This document shows, piece after piece, positions 54,421 to 63,096 of a stretch of DNA of 64,000 nt (position 1 is its first letter; each line of letters opens with the position of its first letter). The translations under genes and the position numbers were made by a program. This stretch comes from Halopseudomonas laoshanensis. GTDB lineage: Bacteria; Pseudomonadota; Gammaproteobacteria; Pseudomonadales; Pseudomonadaceae. The stretch lies in the NCBI RefSeq assembly GCF_008365385.1, contig NZ_QOVF01000004.1:62001-126000 (forward strand), given 5' to 3'. The notes below the pieces were generated by a model. That model saw nothing but the letters and a program-made list of their open reading frames with translations. It did not search any database and was not told the DNA's origin.

Positions 54421-55890
54421 TTACTGGTTAGTGGCCATTTCGGTGCTGGAGCGCCGATGCACATCGGTCAGCACGCGGTCCAGTGCCTGACGGCTTGAGC
54501 CAGCGGCAGGATGGTTAACGATGGCAGCGACGGCCCAGCTCTTGCCATTGGCATCCTGGGTAATACCGGCAATCGCGCGTACGCTGCGCAAGCTGCCGGT
54601 TTTGATGTGCGCTCGCCCGGCCACCGGGGTATTGAGCATGCGCCGGCGCATGGTGCCGTCCATCGCTGCCAGCGGCATGGAAGCGATAAACTCAGCGGCG
54701 TAAGGGCTTTTCCAGGCATGCTCCAGCAGCATTGCCAAGTCGCGTGCGGTCATGCGCTCCACTCGCGATAGCCCCGAGCCGTTCTCCAATACCAGGCCTT
54801 TGGGTCGCATTCCCTTGCGGCTCATCCATTCATCAATGCTGCGGACCGCCGCCTGGTAGTCATCCACATCGCCCGGGGCACGCTGGTCGCGGCCAATTGC
54901 CAGGAACAGCTGGCGGGCCATGGTGTTGTTGCTGAACTTGTTGATGTCGCGAATGATGCTGACCAGATCGGCAGAATCGTTATAAGCCAGTTGCTGTGCA
55001 CCGCTGGGCATGTAACCGACGCGTGTGGTGCCGCTGATCTTGCCACCCATCTCCTCCCACAACGAGCGCAACGCGCTGCCGGTATAGGTGGCCGCATTCA
55101 ACGCAGACATATAGCGCTGTACCGAACAACCTTCATGCAGGGCCCCGGTCAAGGTGACCTGCGCCTGGGTGCCCTGGTCCTTGATTGCATAGGCGATGTT
55201 GGGCCATGGGCAGGAACTGACCTTTGGCAGCAACTTGAGCTGGTTGTCGATGGTCACTTCGGGGAGCGCCGGTTCGAGATGAATGCGCACGCCACCGCGC
55301 TCGCCATAGCTGCTCAGTGTCAGCACCTTGAGGTTGGTCAGCAGTGGGTCGGGCTCCACCAGAAAGGGCTTGCTGGGGTCGTTGCCGTCATCCGGGAAGG
55401 GTTGCGCATTCAATGGCATGCGCATATCAGCCGGCTGCAGAACCAGATCACCGCGCACTTCCTTCACCCCTGCCGCGCGCAGATCACGCAGCAGTGTCCA
55501 CATGCGCTCAAGGGTTACCTTCGGATCGCCGCTGCTGCGGTACACCAGGTCGCCTTGAAGGACGCCATTTTCTATTGGCCCGGTACCGTGCAATGAGGTG
55601 CGCCACTGGTAAGTGGGGCCGAGCAGTTCCAGCGCAGCATAGGTGGTAACCAGTTTCATCGTCGAAGCCGGGTTTACTTCCTGGTCAGCGTTCACATATT
55701 GGGCTACGCCCTGACCCTCAAGCGGGATAATCGCCAGCGACATTGCGCTGGCTGGAATGCGGGCACTGTCCAGCGAGTTTCTTACTTGGTTCGGCAGGCT
55801 ACTCAAGTCGGCGGCGAGCACCGTGGTGCTCAGCAGCAGGGCAGTGGCAGGTAACAGGCGGCGCAATGAATAGCGCAGTGAAAGGCACAT
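54421..55890 (-). CDS. dacB: D-alanyl-D-alanine carboxypeptidase / endopeptidase (PBP4, S13 family)
   Basis: This 489-residue periplasmic penicillin-binding protein trims peptidoglycan. A signal peptide ends near TTVLAAD. The three active-site motifs are present: S76-TMK (in NPASTMKLV), SNN (in KFSNNTMARQ) and KTG (in HIKTGSLRSV). The insertion between the first two motifs is typical for class C PBPs. In P. aeruginosa the loss of PBP4 induces AmpC; whether that holds here is unknown. It is the last gene on this minus-strand stretch and faces rlmL. Confidence 0.95.
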   Translation of the reverse strand: MCLSLRYSLRRLLPATALLLSTTVLAADLSSLPNQVRNSLDSARIPASAMSLAIIPLEGQGVAQYVNADQEVNPASTMKLVTTYAALELLGPTYQWRTSLHGTGPIENGVLQGDLVYRSSGDPKVTLERMWTLLRDLRAAGVKEVRGDLVLQPADMRMPLNAQPFPDDGNDPSKPFLVEPDPLLTNLKVLTLSSYGERGGVRIHLEPALPEVTIDNQLKLLPKVSSCPWPNIAYAIKDQGTQAQVTLTGALHEGCSVQRYMSALNAATYTGSALRSLWEEMGGKISGTTRVGYMPSGAQQLAYNDSADLVSIIRDINKFSNNTMARQLFLAIGRDQRAPGDVDDYQAAVRSIDEWMSRKGMRPKGLVLENGSGLSRVERMTARDLAMLLEHAWKSPYAAEFIASMPLAAMDGTMRRRMLNTPVAGRAHIKTGSLRSVRAIAGITQDANGKSWAVAAIVNHPAAGSSRQALDRVLTDVHRRSSTEMATNQ

Positions 55891-56011
55891 AATTAGCGGT
55901 TACTCCAGGGTGTCATATGGCCTGCTCTAATACGCTGGCAAGGCTCAAAAAAGCAGTCTTAGCCATCATCACCCAATTGCAGACGAAGTCCAAGGGGCCC
56001 AGGTCATTTAG

Positions 56012-57136
56012 TCATACGCGCCGTCGCGTTAACCGCGTAATAAATAACCAGGCGAGAGGCAGAAGCACCAGGCTGGCGATCAAGGTGATCCATACACTGT
56101 ATCGGCGTATGCGGTAGGCCTCGGCCAATAGCTCGCGCTCGGGGACCAGGATTGCCAGGTAGGTTTCCGGTAGCCCGGCAAGGTCTATGCGGCTCTGTGA
56201 CAGGGTCCAGCGTTGGCCTTCCAGTACCATACTCGTCAGCCGTTCTTGGTTATAGCCGTCTTCGGCCAGGCGGGCCAGCAGCGTGCTGCCCAGTTCATTG
56301 AAGCCTTTGAGACGCAGCGCTGTGCCCTGGGCTACGTTGAGAATGCGGGCGACATCATGGTAAGCGATGACCGTGCCCTCTGGATCATAGAGCAACAGCT
56401 GTGAATGTGCGGTCAGCTGCAGTTTGGCCAGGGTGTGCGAAAGCTGGCCGAGCGTGAGATCCGCGCCGAGTACGCTGCCGCTGGTTGTAGGCCGGGCCAG
56501 AGTAGTGCCGAATTCGCTGGTGGAGAAGAAGATGTAGGGCGTGGTGATGATCTGCGCGCCGCTACCGCGCGCCTGGCTGTACCACAGACGTTGGCGGGGA
56601 TCGTAACCGTCGTTGAACAGCTCGCGTTGCTCTAGTACCTGCAGCTGCTGGTCATAAAACAAGTGCACCGCCTTGCTTGCTTCCGGATCCATCTGGATAT
56701 GCCATACCATCCAGACCGCGTCAGAGGGGGCGTTGAAACGCGTGCGCAAGCTCGGTGTGCGCAACGGTCTGAGCATCAGATAGTCGCCGGTCGGCCAGCC
56801 CTGGTACAGCGAATTCAGCTGAGGATTGTCTACCAGTACCTGGGCCAGCTGGGGCAAATAGTTCAGCCGCTGCTCCAGCGAAATTGTGCTTGAAAGATCG
56901 CTCAGGGCCAACAGATTGAGGGCCTGGGCCGGTGGCTGATAAAGGCGCAGAAGTTCTGTTTCAAGTTGCTGGCTGATATGGCGGAAGAGCGTCTCGCCGG
57001 TATTGAGAATGACCTTGCTCTGCTGCTGGTAGTGAAAGATCGCCAGACCAACCCCGAGAGTCAGGGCGACCAGTGTGCTGATTGCCAACAGCACCCAGGC
57101 AGAGGGAACCAACGCAGAGGAGGTATGTCGAGCCAT
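56012..57136 (-). CDS. Membrane sensor with periplasmic Cache domain and no output domain
   Basis: This 374-residue protein has a signal-anchor helix (about residues 10-33), a periplasmic region of about 310 residues and a second helix (about 345-368), then ends after RLTRRRV. The periplasmic part has the double-Cache look: a long N-terminal helix, YDPRQRLWYSQA (the D-x-R-x-R-x-W-Y signature), ITTPYIFFSTSEFGTTLARP and a membrane-distal/proximal repeat. Such domains normally precede a HAMP, kinase, GGDEF or methyl-accepting domain. Here only 121 bases separate the stop from dacB, so no output module follows. It may be a truncated receptor or may signal to a partner through its helices. Confidence 0.8.
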   Translation of the reverse strand: MARHTSSALVPSAWVLLAISTLVALTLGVGLAIFHYQQQSKVILNTGETLFRHISQQLETELLRLYQPPAQALNLLALSDLSSTISLEQRLNYLPQLAQVLVDNPQLNSLYQGWPTGDYLMLRPLRTPSLRTRFNAPSDAVWMVWHIQMDPEASKAVHLFYDQQLQVLEQRELFNDGYDPRQRLWYSQARGSGAQIITTPYIFFSTSEFGTTLARPTTSGSVLGADLTLGQLSHTLAKLQLTAHSQLLLYDPEGTVIAYHDVARILNVAQGTALRLKGFNELGSTLLARLAEDGYNQERLTSMVLEGQRWTLSQSRIDLAGLPETYLAILVPERELLAEAYRIRRYSVWITLIASLVLLPLAWLFITRLTRRRV

Positions 57137-57180
57137 CTAGGCAACCTGACCAGGAAATGCTACTCACAGCGTAGCGGACT

Positions 57181-57993
57181 TTAGCTGGTTTGCAGGTTGT
57201 TGTTCGCGGGCAAGTCGAAAAAAGTACGAGCGCACTGGGTAGTATGCTCGGCAAGTTGCTCTAGTGTCTCCCCACGGCAACTGGCCACCAGGCCGGCTAC
57301 TTCGAGAAGAAAAGCCGGTTCGTTGCGGCCCTTTTTTGGCTTGGGTCGCAGTGTGCGCGGTAACAGCCAGGGAGCGTCCGTTTCCAGCATCAGACGCCCG
57401 GCAGGGATGCTGGCGACCAACTGTTGCAGATGCGTGCCACGTCGTTCGTCACAGATCCAGCCAGTGATGCCGATGTGCAGATCCAGGTCCAGATAGGCGT
57501 GCAGTGCAGGCTTTTCGCCGGTAAAGCAGTGCACTACAGCTGCCGGCAAATGATCGCGGTAATCCTTGAGTATCTCAGCCAATACCGTGCTGGCGTCGCG
57601 CTCATGCAGGAACACCGGTAGTCGCAGCTCTACAGCTAGTTGCAGCTGCTGCTCCAATGCCTTGACCTGTTGAGGCCGTGGAGAAAAATCACGATTGTAA
57701 TCCAGGCCGCACTCGCCAATCGCTTTCATGCAGTCAGCTTGCGCCAGTCGACGTATTTCGCCGGCCAATTCGTCGGTCCAGTCGCGGGCTTGATGCGGAT
57801 GCACACCGGCTGTACAAAACAACCTTGAGGGAAGATCGTTGCAGAGTTGTTGCACCTGATGGCTGGTCGCCAGCGAAGTGGCGGTCAGTATCATCTGGCT
57901 TATATCGGCTTGCCAAGCCCTGTCCAACACGGCCTGTCGATCATGATCGAAGGTCGTGTCAGTCAGGTTGACGCCAATATCAATCCATTCCAT
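57181..57993 (-). CDS. tatD: TatD family 3'-5' exonuclease / metal-dependent DNase
   Basis: This 270-residue enzyme has a TIM-barrel metal hydrolase fold and matches E. coli TatD closely (start [19 protein letters not shown]). The metal-binding residues appear in [32 protein letters not shown] and [19 protein letters not shown]. TatD acts on single-stranded DNA or RNA and has a proposed role in DNA repair and quality control. It starts 11 bases downstream of the end of the helicase gene, so the two are likely cotranscribed. Confidence 0.94.
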   Translation of the reverse strand: MEWIDIGVNLTDTTFDHDRQAVLDRAWQADISQMILTATSLATSHQVQQLCNDLPSRLFCTAGVHPHQARDWTDELAGEIRRLAQADCMKAIGECGLDYNRDFSPRPQQVKALEQQLQLAVELRLPVFLHERDASTVLAEILKDYRDHLPAAVVHCFTGEKPALHAYLDLDLHIGITGWICDERRGTHLQQLVASIPAGRLMLETDAPWLLPRTLRPKPKKGRNEPAFLLEVAGLVASCRGETLEQLAEHTTQCARTFFDLPANNNLQTS

Positions 57994-58004
57994 GCCTGCG
58001 GCTA

Positions 58005-59717
58005 TCAGCTAGCCGGGCGTGGTTTGGCAGCGCGCGGCTTGCTTGGGAATTCCTTGCGCGGCTTGGGTCGGGCAGGGCGCTCGACTTCACCAGGTGGCAA
58101 GGGCCAGGCACGGATCTGCAGGGCAACGCCATTGATTTCCACGCTGGTCAGCTTGGCAATAGTTGCCTCGTTGAGCTCGGGAAGATACACGCCAGTATGC
58201 TCGGTGAACATCTTGATATGACCAATCTGTTGGCGTTGCAGGCCGCCAAAGCGGCACAGTGCATCGACCAGCGGCTTGGGCATCAGCCCATTGGAGCGGC
58301 CACCCTTGACCTTGTAACGTACCAAGCCGCTGTCGCGTTCGGCGAAACCGTCGCGAGCGCTGTTAGCTGCAGGCGCGGAAGGCAAGTCCTTGACCGGGTC
58401 GACCAGCGTCTTGGCACTGGGCATGATCGCCAGCAACGTGGCCGCCAGCTCTTCCGGTGTCAGGTTGGTAAGCTCCAACAGGTCACTGGCGAGTTTTTCA
58501 TGCAACGCGCCAGTATTTTCCCGTGCGGTGTTGATCTTGGTTGCCAGCTTGGTCAAACGACCGCTACGTACGGCATCCGCACTGGGCAGTGCCTGGGTCA
58601 GAATTTTCTGGCCGGTGGCTTTTTCCAGCTGGTGCAGCAAGCGACGCTCACGCGGCGTGGCGAACAGGATCGCGGTGCCGGAGCGACCGGCACGGCCAGT
58701 ACGGCCGATACGGTGAACGTAGGATTCGCTATCGTGCGGCACGTCGTAGTTGAGTACGTGGGAAATACGTTCCACGTCCAGACCACGCGCGGCCACATCC
58801 GTCGCGACGACGATATCCAGCAGGCCACGCTTGAGGCGGTCAACCACCTGTTCACGCAACTGTTGGCTGAGATCGCCATTCAGGGCTGCTGCAGCAAAAC
58901 CACGGGCTTCCAGACGCTCGGCAATTTCCATGCTGGCAGTCTTGGTGCGTACAAAAACGATCATCGCCTCGACCGGCTCGACTTCGAGCAGACGGGTCAT
59001 GGCATCGAGTTTGTGGTGGTTGGACACCTCCCAAACGATCTGGGTAATGGTATCCAGGCTGCTGCTCACGCCGCTGTGCAGGCGGATTTCCTTGGGCTCG
59101 CGCATATGCTTGCGGGCCACGGTACGCACGCCGGCAGGCATGGTCGCGGAGAACAGAGCTTTCTGGGTGTTCGTCGGTACTTTTTCGAATACCGCATCCA
59201 GGTCGTCGGCAAAGCCCATCTTGAGCATTTCGTCGGCTTCATCAAGCACCAGAAAACGCATGTTTTCAAACTTGATGCTGCCACGACGCATATGGTCAGT
59301 CAGGCGGCCAGGGGTCGCTACGACCACGTGGGCGCCGCGTTCCAATGCCTTGAACTGCGGGGCAAAAGCCGAGCCGCCGTACAGAGCCAGCACGGAAAAA
59401 CCGCGCATGTTCTGAGCGTAACGCTGGAAGGCTTCAGCCACCTGCAATGCCAGCTCGCGGGTGGGAGTCAGAATCAGGGCCTGAGTGGCGCGGATGCTGA
59501 CGTCAATGCCAGCAAGCACGGGCAGGGCGAATGCGGCTGTTTTGCCGGTACCCGTCTGAGCCAAGCCAAGCAGGTCGTCACCGGCCAGAAGGGTAGGGAT
59601 TGCCTCGGCTTGAATCGCGGAGGGTGTTTCATATCCGAGGCTGGTCAGAGCCTCGAGAAGCGGTGCAGGCAGGCCTAAATCGGCGAACTGCGGTGCCGCC
59701 GGAGCGGTATCGGACAT
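58005..59717 (-). CDS. deaD: DEAD-box ATP-dependent RNA helicase, DeaD/CsdA-like
   Basis: This 570-residue RNA helicase has all helicase motifs: the Q motif region ([26 protein letters not shown]), [47 protein letters not shown] and [11 protein letters not shown]. The C-terminal 200 residues include a DbpA-type RNA-binding domain ([28 protein letters not shown] region) and a basic Pro/Lys/Arg tail. The order fits DeaD/CsdA, which helps ribosome assembly and cold adaptation. The ATG at 59717 gives the expected start; an open extension of 26 residues is probably not translated. Confidence 0.93.
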   Translation of the reverse strand: MSDTAPAAPQFADLGLPAPLLEALTSLGYETPSAIQAEAIPTLLAGDDLLGLAQTGTGKTAAFALPVLAGIDVSIRATQALILTPTRELALQVAEAFQRYAQNMRGFSVLALYGGSAFAPQFKALERGAHVVVATPGRLTDHMRRGSIKFENMRFLVLDEADEMLKMGFADDLDAVFEKVPTNTQKALFSATMPAGVRTVARKHMREPKEIRLHSGVSSSLDTITQIVWEVSNHHKLDAMTRLLEVEPVEAMIVFVRTKTASMEIAERLEARGFAAAALNGDLSQQLREQVVDRLKRGLLDIVVATDVAARGLDVERISHVLNYDVPHDSESYVHRIGRTGRAGRSGTAILFATPRERRLLHQLEKATGQKILTQALPSADAVRSGRLTKLATKINTARENTGALHEKLASDLLELTNLTPEELAATLLAIMPSAKTLVDPVKDLPSAPAANSARDGFAERDSGLVRYKVKGGRSNGLMPKPLVDALCRFGGLQRQQIGHIKMFTEHTGVYLPELNEATIAKLTSVEINGVALQIRAWPLPPGEVERPARPKPRKEFPSKPRAAKPRPAS

Positions 59718-59859
59718 ACTTGGAGTGAACCTTGGGGGATAAATAGATCGAATAGTATACGCGCATTTGAGGAAAATTGCCGCAAGGTTTTTCAATCACT
59801 GGCCAGGGCAGGGCGCATGCTGTCAGGCTATCGACACTTTCAGTTAAGGAGTACGCGCT

Positions 59860-60792
59860 ATGGGCAGGCTGGTAAACGGGACCTGGCATGATGAGTGGTA
59901 CGACACCAAAAGCACCGATGGTGAGTTCGTGCGTGAGGACGCCGGATTTCGCGGTGCAGTAGAAAAGGGCGGGCGCTTTGCGCCTGAATCGGGCCGTTAT
60001 CACCTGTACGTGTCGCTGGCGTGCCCCTGGGCGCACCGGACGCTGATCATGCGCAAGCTCAAGGGGTTGGAGTCGCATATCGATGTCTCCGTAGTCGAGC
60101 CGCATATGCTTGAGGAAGGCTGGACCTACAACCCCCCTGAGCCCTTGTACGGTTATACCCGCCACCATCAGCTGTATACCCACGCCAAATCCGATTACAC
60201 CGGCCGCGTTACCGTTCCGGTGCTCTGGGACAAGCAGGAAGAAACCATCGTCAATAATGAATCGGCCGAGATCATCCGCCTGTTCAACAGGGCCTTCAAT
60301 GACCTGACAGGTGACACCCAGGACTTCTATCCAGAAGCCTTGCGTGAGGAAATCGATCGGATCAACACGCGCGTCTACGACGAGATTAACAACGGCGTAT
60401 ACAAGAGCGGTTTTGCCACCACCCAGAAAGCCTATGAGAAAGCCTGCCGGACGCTGTTCGAAGCGTTGGACTGGGTGGAAGGCTTATTGGCGGAGCGGCG
60501 TTATCTGGCAGGCGAGCAGATAACCGAAGCCGATTGGCGGCTGTTTACCACGCTGGTGCGCTTTGACCCGGTGTATCACGGCCATTTCAAGTGCAATATC
60601 CGGCGGATTGAAGACTACCCGCATATGGCTGGCTACCTGCGTGAGCTCTACCAATGGCCGGGCGTTGCCGAGACGGTCGATTTCGAGCATATCAAACAGC
60701 ATTACTACTACAGCCACGAGACCATTAATCCGACGCGTATCGTGCCGCTAGGCGACGGTCTGGATTTGAATTTGCCACACGGCCGGGGTTGA
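59860..60792 (+). CDS. Glutathionyl-hydroquinone reductase (Xi-class glutathione transferase, YqjG-like)
   Basis: This 310-residue cytoplasmic enzyme reduces glutathionyl-(hydro)quinones. The active cysteine is C55 in SLACPWAHR, the hallmark of the Xi class. RVTVPVLWDKQEETIVNNESAEIIR continues the thioredoxin-like N-terminal domain, and the all-helical C-terminal domain contains ITEADWRLFTTLVRFDPVYHGHFKCN. A TTAAGGAG site precedes the ATG. It stands alone, divergent from deaD and convergent with the HNH gene, with only ten bases between the ends. Confidence 0.95.
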   Translation: MGRLVNGTWHDEWYDTKSTDGEFVREDAGFRGAVEKGGRFAPESGRYHLYVSLACPWAHRTLIMRKLKGLESHIDVSVVEPHMLEEGWTYNPPEPLYGYTRHHQLYTHAKSDYTGRVTVPVLWDKQEETIVNNESAEIIRLFNRAFNDLTGDTQDFYPEALREEIDRINTRVYDEINNGVYKSGFATTQKAYEKACRTLFEALDWVEGLLAERRYLAGEQITEADWRLFTTLVRFDPVYHGHFKCNIRRIEDYPHMAGYLRELYQWPGVAETVDFEHIKQHYYYSHETINPTRIVPLGDGLDLNLPHGRG

Positions 60793-60802
60793 TCCGAACG
60801 GC

Positions 60803-61186
60803 CTAGCTGTCGGCCTTGCGGCTGGCGAGCAGCTCGGCAAGACTGCCCAGAGCTTTGTGTGTGGCTCGGGTGGTTTTTGGCGTAGCGGTAGAGCTCTCGC
60901 CGAAATACTGTTGGTCGGTATAGCGGGCGTGTTCGTTATCGTGACAATACAGGCAGAGTAGCTCCCAGTTCGAACCGTCCTCGGGATTATTGTCGTGATT
61001 GTGGTCGCGGTGATGCACGGTCAGCTCGCTGACGCGTTTGCCACTGAACTCCCGGGCACAGCGCCCACAGACCCAGGGATACATCTTCAGCGCCTTTTCC
61101 CGGTAGCCGGTTTCACGCCGCTGTTGGGCCTCGGCGAGAATCTTGTCCAACTTGTTGGTGCTCGCGGATTTTTCGCTGCTACTCAT
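60803..61186 (-). CDS. YajD-family HNH nuclease
   Basis: This 127-residue protein has the HNH fold with zinc-binding CxxC pairs: VCGRCAREFSG and LCLYCHDNEH. Between them lies the catalytic core LTVHHRDHNHDNNPEDGSNW, which contains the His-His and Asn residues. It corresponds to the YajD family, whose biological role is not established. The C-terminal tail is polar. No partner gene or mobile element is nearby. Confidence 0.92.
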   Translation of the reverse strand: MSSSEKSASTNKLDKILAEAQQRRETGYREKALKMYPWVCGRCAREFSGKRVSELTVHHRDHNHDNNPEDGSNWELLCLYCHDNEHARYTDQQYFGESSTATPKTTRATHKALGSLAELLASRKADS

Positions 61187-61272
61187 AAGGGCATCCTGGG
61201 CATGACTGACTCGGGTGGACGAAGCGGACCCGCAATCTCACGGGCGGCTAAACTCAGAATAGTCTATTTCAT

Positions 61273-62442
61273 TCAGGCTTCGTCAGTCTGGCTGTTTACC
61301 GCACTGATGACGCGATTGCGCCCGCTTTCCTTGGCTTGATACAGCGCCTTGTCAGCCCTGGCCAGGGTGTCGTCGGTAGTCTCTCCCGCCTGAAATTCTG
61401 CCAGGCCGATGGAAACGGTAATGCTGATGTCCGCCGGCAGATCATCAAAGCGCAGCGTTTCAATGCTCGAACGGATGCGCTCGGCTTTGATCTCGGCGCC
61501 AGCCAGTGTGGTTTGCGGCAGGATTAGCAGAAACTCCTCACCACCATAGCGACCAAAACTGTCGATTACGCGTAGATCGGCAGTCACGCTGCTGGCCAGT
61601 TGTCGCAGAATCTTGTCCCCGGCCTGATGGCCATGGGTATCGTTGATCTGCTTGAAGAAGTCCACGTCGAGAATGCCCACACTGAACGCGCCTGGAGCAC
61701 GTCGGTAGCGGTTGGATTCTTCATTCAGCACCTGAAAAATGCGCCGGCGATTATAGATGCCGGTGAGCTCATCGATATTGACCAGCTCCTGTATACGGCC
61801 CATCGCATTTTTCAGCTCGCGGTTGCGCAGCCGCAACTTGCCGCGCAACCCGCTGATAAAACCGCCAATCAGCGCCACCTCGGCCAGTACCAGCACAAAG
61901 GCGAAACTCTGAATCAGCTCCAGCTCGGTGTTCATCACCTGTGGGCGATATAGCCACAGGGCGAGGTGCAGCGCGCTGTACTGAATCAGAAAGCCGATGC
62001 TGACCAGAATGAAATTTCGTACGTTCAAGGCAAGGATGCCGTAGAGCGCCGGCACTATGGTAATCAGCAGGAAGATCGCTCGGGCTTGGCCCGCTTCGAG
62101 GAAAAACATCACCCACAGAGCCGGCCATTGGCAGATGATCATCTGCAGGGCAGTCATGCTTGGGTCCCTGAAGCGCAGATTGATATTGCTGTGTATCAGC
62201 AGCCAGAGTCCGGCGTTTACAACCAGGCTGAACAGCGCGAAATGCCCAGCTACTCTAAGCGGGATCATTTGCTGATAGCAGAAGAACAACACCACGGTGA
62301 AGGTGACGGTGTACGACGCGAAAGACATGCCCAGGCGCCGCTTGCGCAGGCGTTGCTCCAGGCTGATGGTGTCGCGGTCCTTGCTGACGGTGCGTGACTG
62401 AGGTTGCTCTGTGTCGGGGAGCGAAGTCGTATCCATGGGCAT
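61273..62442 (-). CDS. Membrane-bound diguanylate cyclase (GGDEF)
   Basis: This 389-residue protein makes cyclic di-GMP. Six transmembrane helices (about residues 40-200) form an unassigned membrane sensor region, followed by a short coiled linker and a GGDEF domain (about 225-385). The active loop RYGGEEF is canonical. The inhibitory I-site RxxD (RVID) sits exactly five residues before GGEEF, so product feedback is likely. The metal-binding aspartate is in ILDVDFFKQIND. I set the start at the ATG at 62442; a second ATG two codons later or a longer frame from 62523 are possible, as no strong ribosome-binding site is visible. The signal sensed is unknown. Confidence 0.92.
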   Translation of the reverse strand: MPMDTTSLPDTEQPQSRTVSKDRDTISLEQRLRKRRLGMSFASYTVTFTVVLFFCYQQMIPLRVAGHFALFSLVVNAGLWLLIHSNINLRFRDPSMTALQMIICQWPALWVMFFLEAGQARAIFLLITIVPALYGILALNVRNFILVSIGFLIQYSALHLALWLYRPQVMNTELELIQSFAFVLVLAEVALIGGFISGLRGKLRLRNRELKNAMGRIQELVNIDELTGIYNRRRIFQVLNEESNRYRRAPGAFSVGILDVDFFKQINDTHGHQAGDKILRQLASSVTADLRVIDSFGRYGGEEFLLILPQTTLAGAEIKAERIRSSIETLRFDDLPADISITVSIGLAEFQAGETTDDTLARADKALYQAKESGRNRVISAVNSQTDEA

Positions 62443-62584
62443 ACCGTTATTATTATTTTCAGAGTCACGCAATCGGGATTGCCCGAAAGAGTGCCAGCCG
62501 ATATTAGCGGCATTTGACTGCAAAGCCAGAGCGAGTCAGGAACAAAACGAATTTCTGTGATCTGACTCTAATCTGGTAGAAAAG

Positions 62585-63094
62585 TTATGTCACTGGGCCA
62601 GTATAGTTGATGGCGGTGATCCAGTAATGTTTTTCCCCGGCGGGGGCTTGCAGACTGATTTCGTCATCCAGGGATTTGCCCAGCAGCGCGCGCGCCATGG
62701 GGCTATCGATGCTGATGTGGCGGAGCTGGGTATCTATTTCGTCGGGCCCGACTATACGCAGATGCAGCGCTTGCCCCTCATCATCCTCCAGTTCAACCCA
62801 GGCGCTGAAAAACACCTTTGAACAGTCCGATGGTTGCTGGGTAATGACCTTAAGGTTCTCCAGGCGTTTGCGCAAAAAGCGAACCCGGCTGTCTATCTCG
62901 CGTAGCATTTTTTTGCCGTAGATATACTCGGCGTTCTCCGAGCGGTCGCCGAGCGCGGCGGCTTCGCTGACCGCCTGGGTCACCGCAGGCCGTCGTACTT
63001 GCCAAAGCTCATGCAGCTCATCGCGCAGGCGTTGCGCACCCTCGGCGGTGATCAAGGGGGTGCCAGCGCTGCGCGGTGGGCGGTAGCGGCTCAT
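62585..63094 (-). CDS. greB: Transcription elongation factor GreB
   Basis: This 169-residue protein rescues backtracked RNA polymerase by stimulating cleavage of the nascent RNA. The N-terminal coiled coil (about residues 15-80) bears the tip motif ALGDRSENAEYIYGKK with the acidic residues that enter the polymerase channel. The C-terminal FKBP-like domain follows (VELEDDEGQALHLRIVGPDE, SPMARALLGKSLDDEI). The basic N-terminal tail is typical of GreB rather than GreA. It starts two bases after the end of the permease gene on the same strand, so the two are probably cotranscribed. Confidence 0.94.
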   Translation of the reverse strand: MSRYRPPRSAGTPLITAEGAQRLRDELHELWQVRRPAVTQAVSEAAALGDRSENAEYIYGKKMLREIDSRVRFLRKRLENLKVITQQPSDCSKVFFSAWVELEDDEGQALHLRIVGPDEIDTQLRHISIDSPMARALLGKSLDDEISLQAPAGEKHYWITAINYTGPVT

Positions 63095-63096
63095 GC

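Noticed and set aside
55891-56011. A possible frameshifted output domain after the Cache protein
   Set aside because: Only 121 bases remain before dacB, too short for a GGDEF, HAMP-kinase or HD-GYP domain in any frame.
58197-59678. A 493-codon plus-strand frame opposite the DEAD-box helicase
   Set aside because: The helicase motifs on the minus strand are complete; this frame is its shadow.
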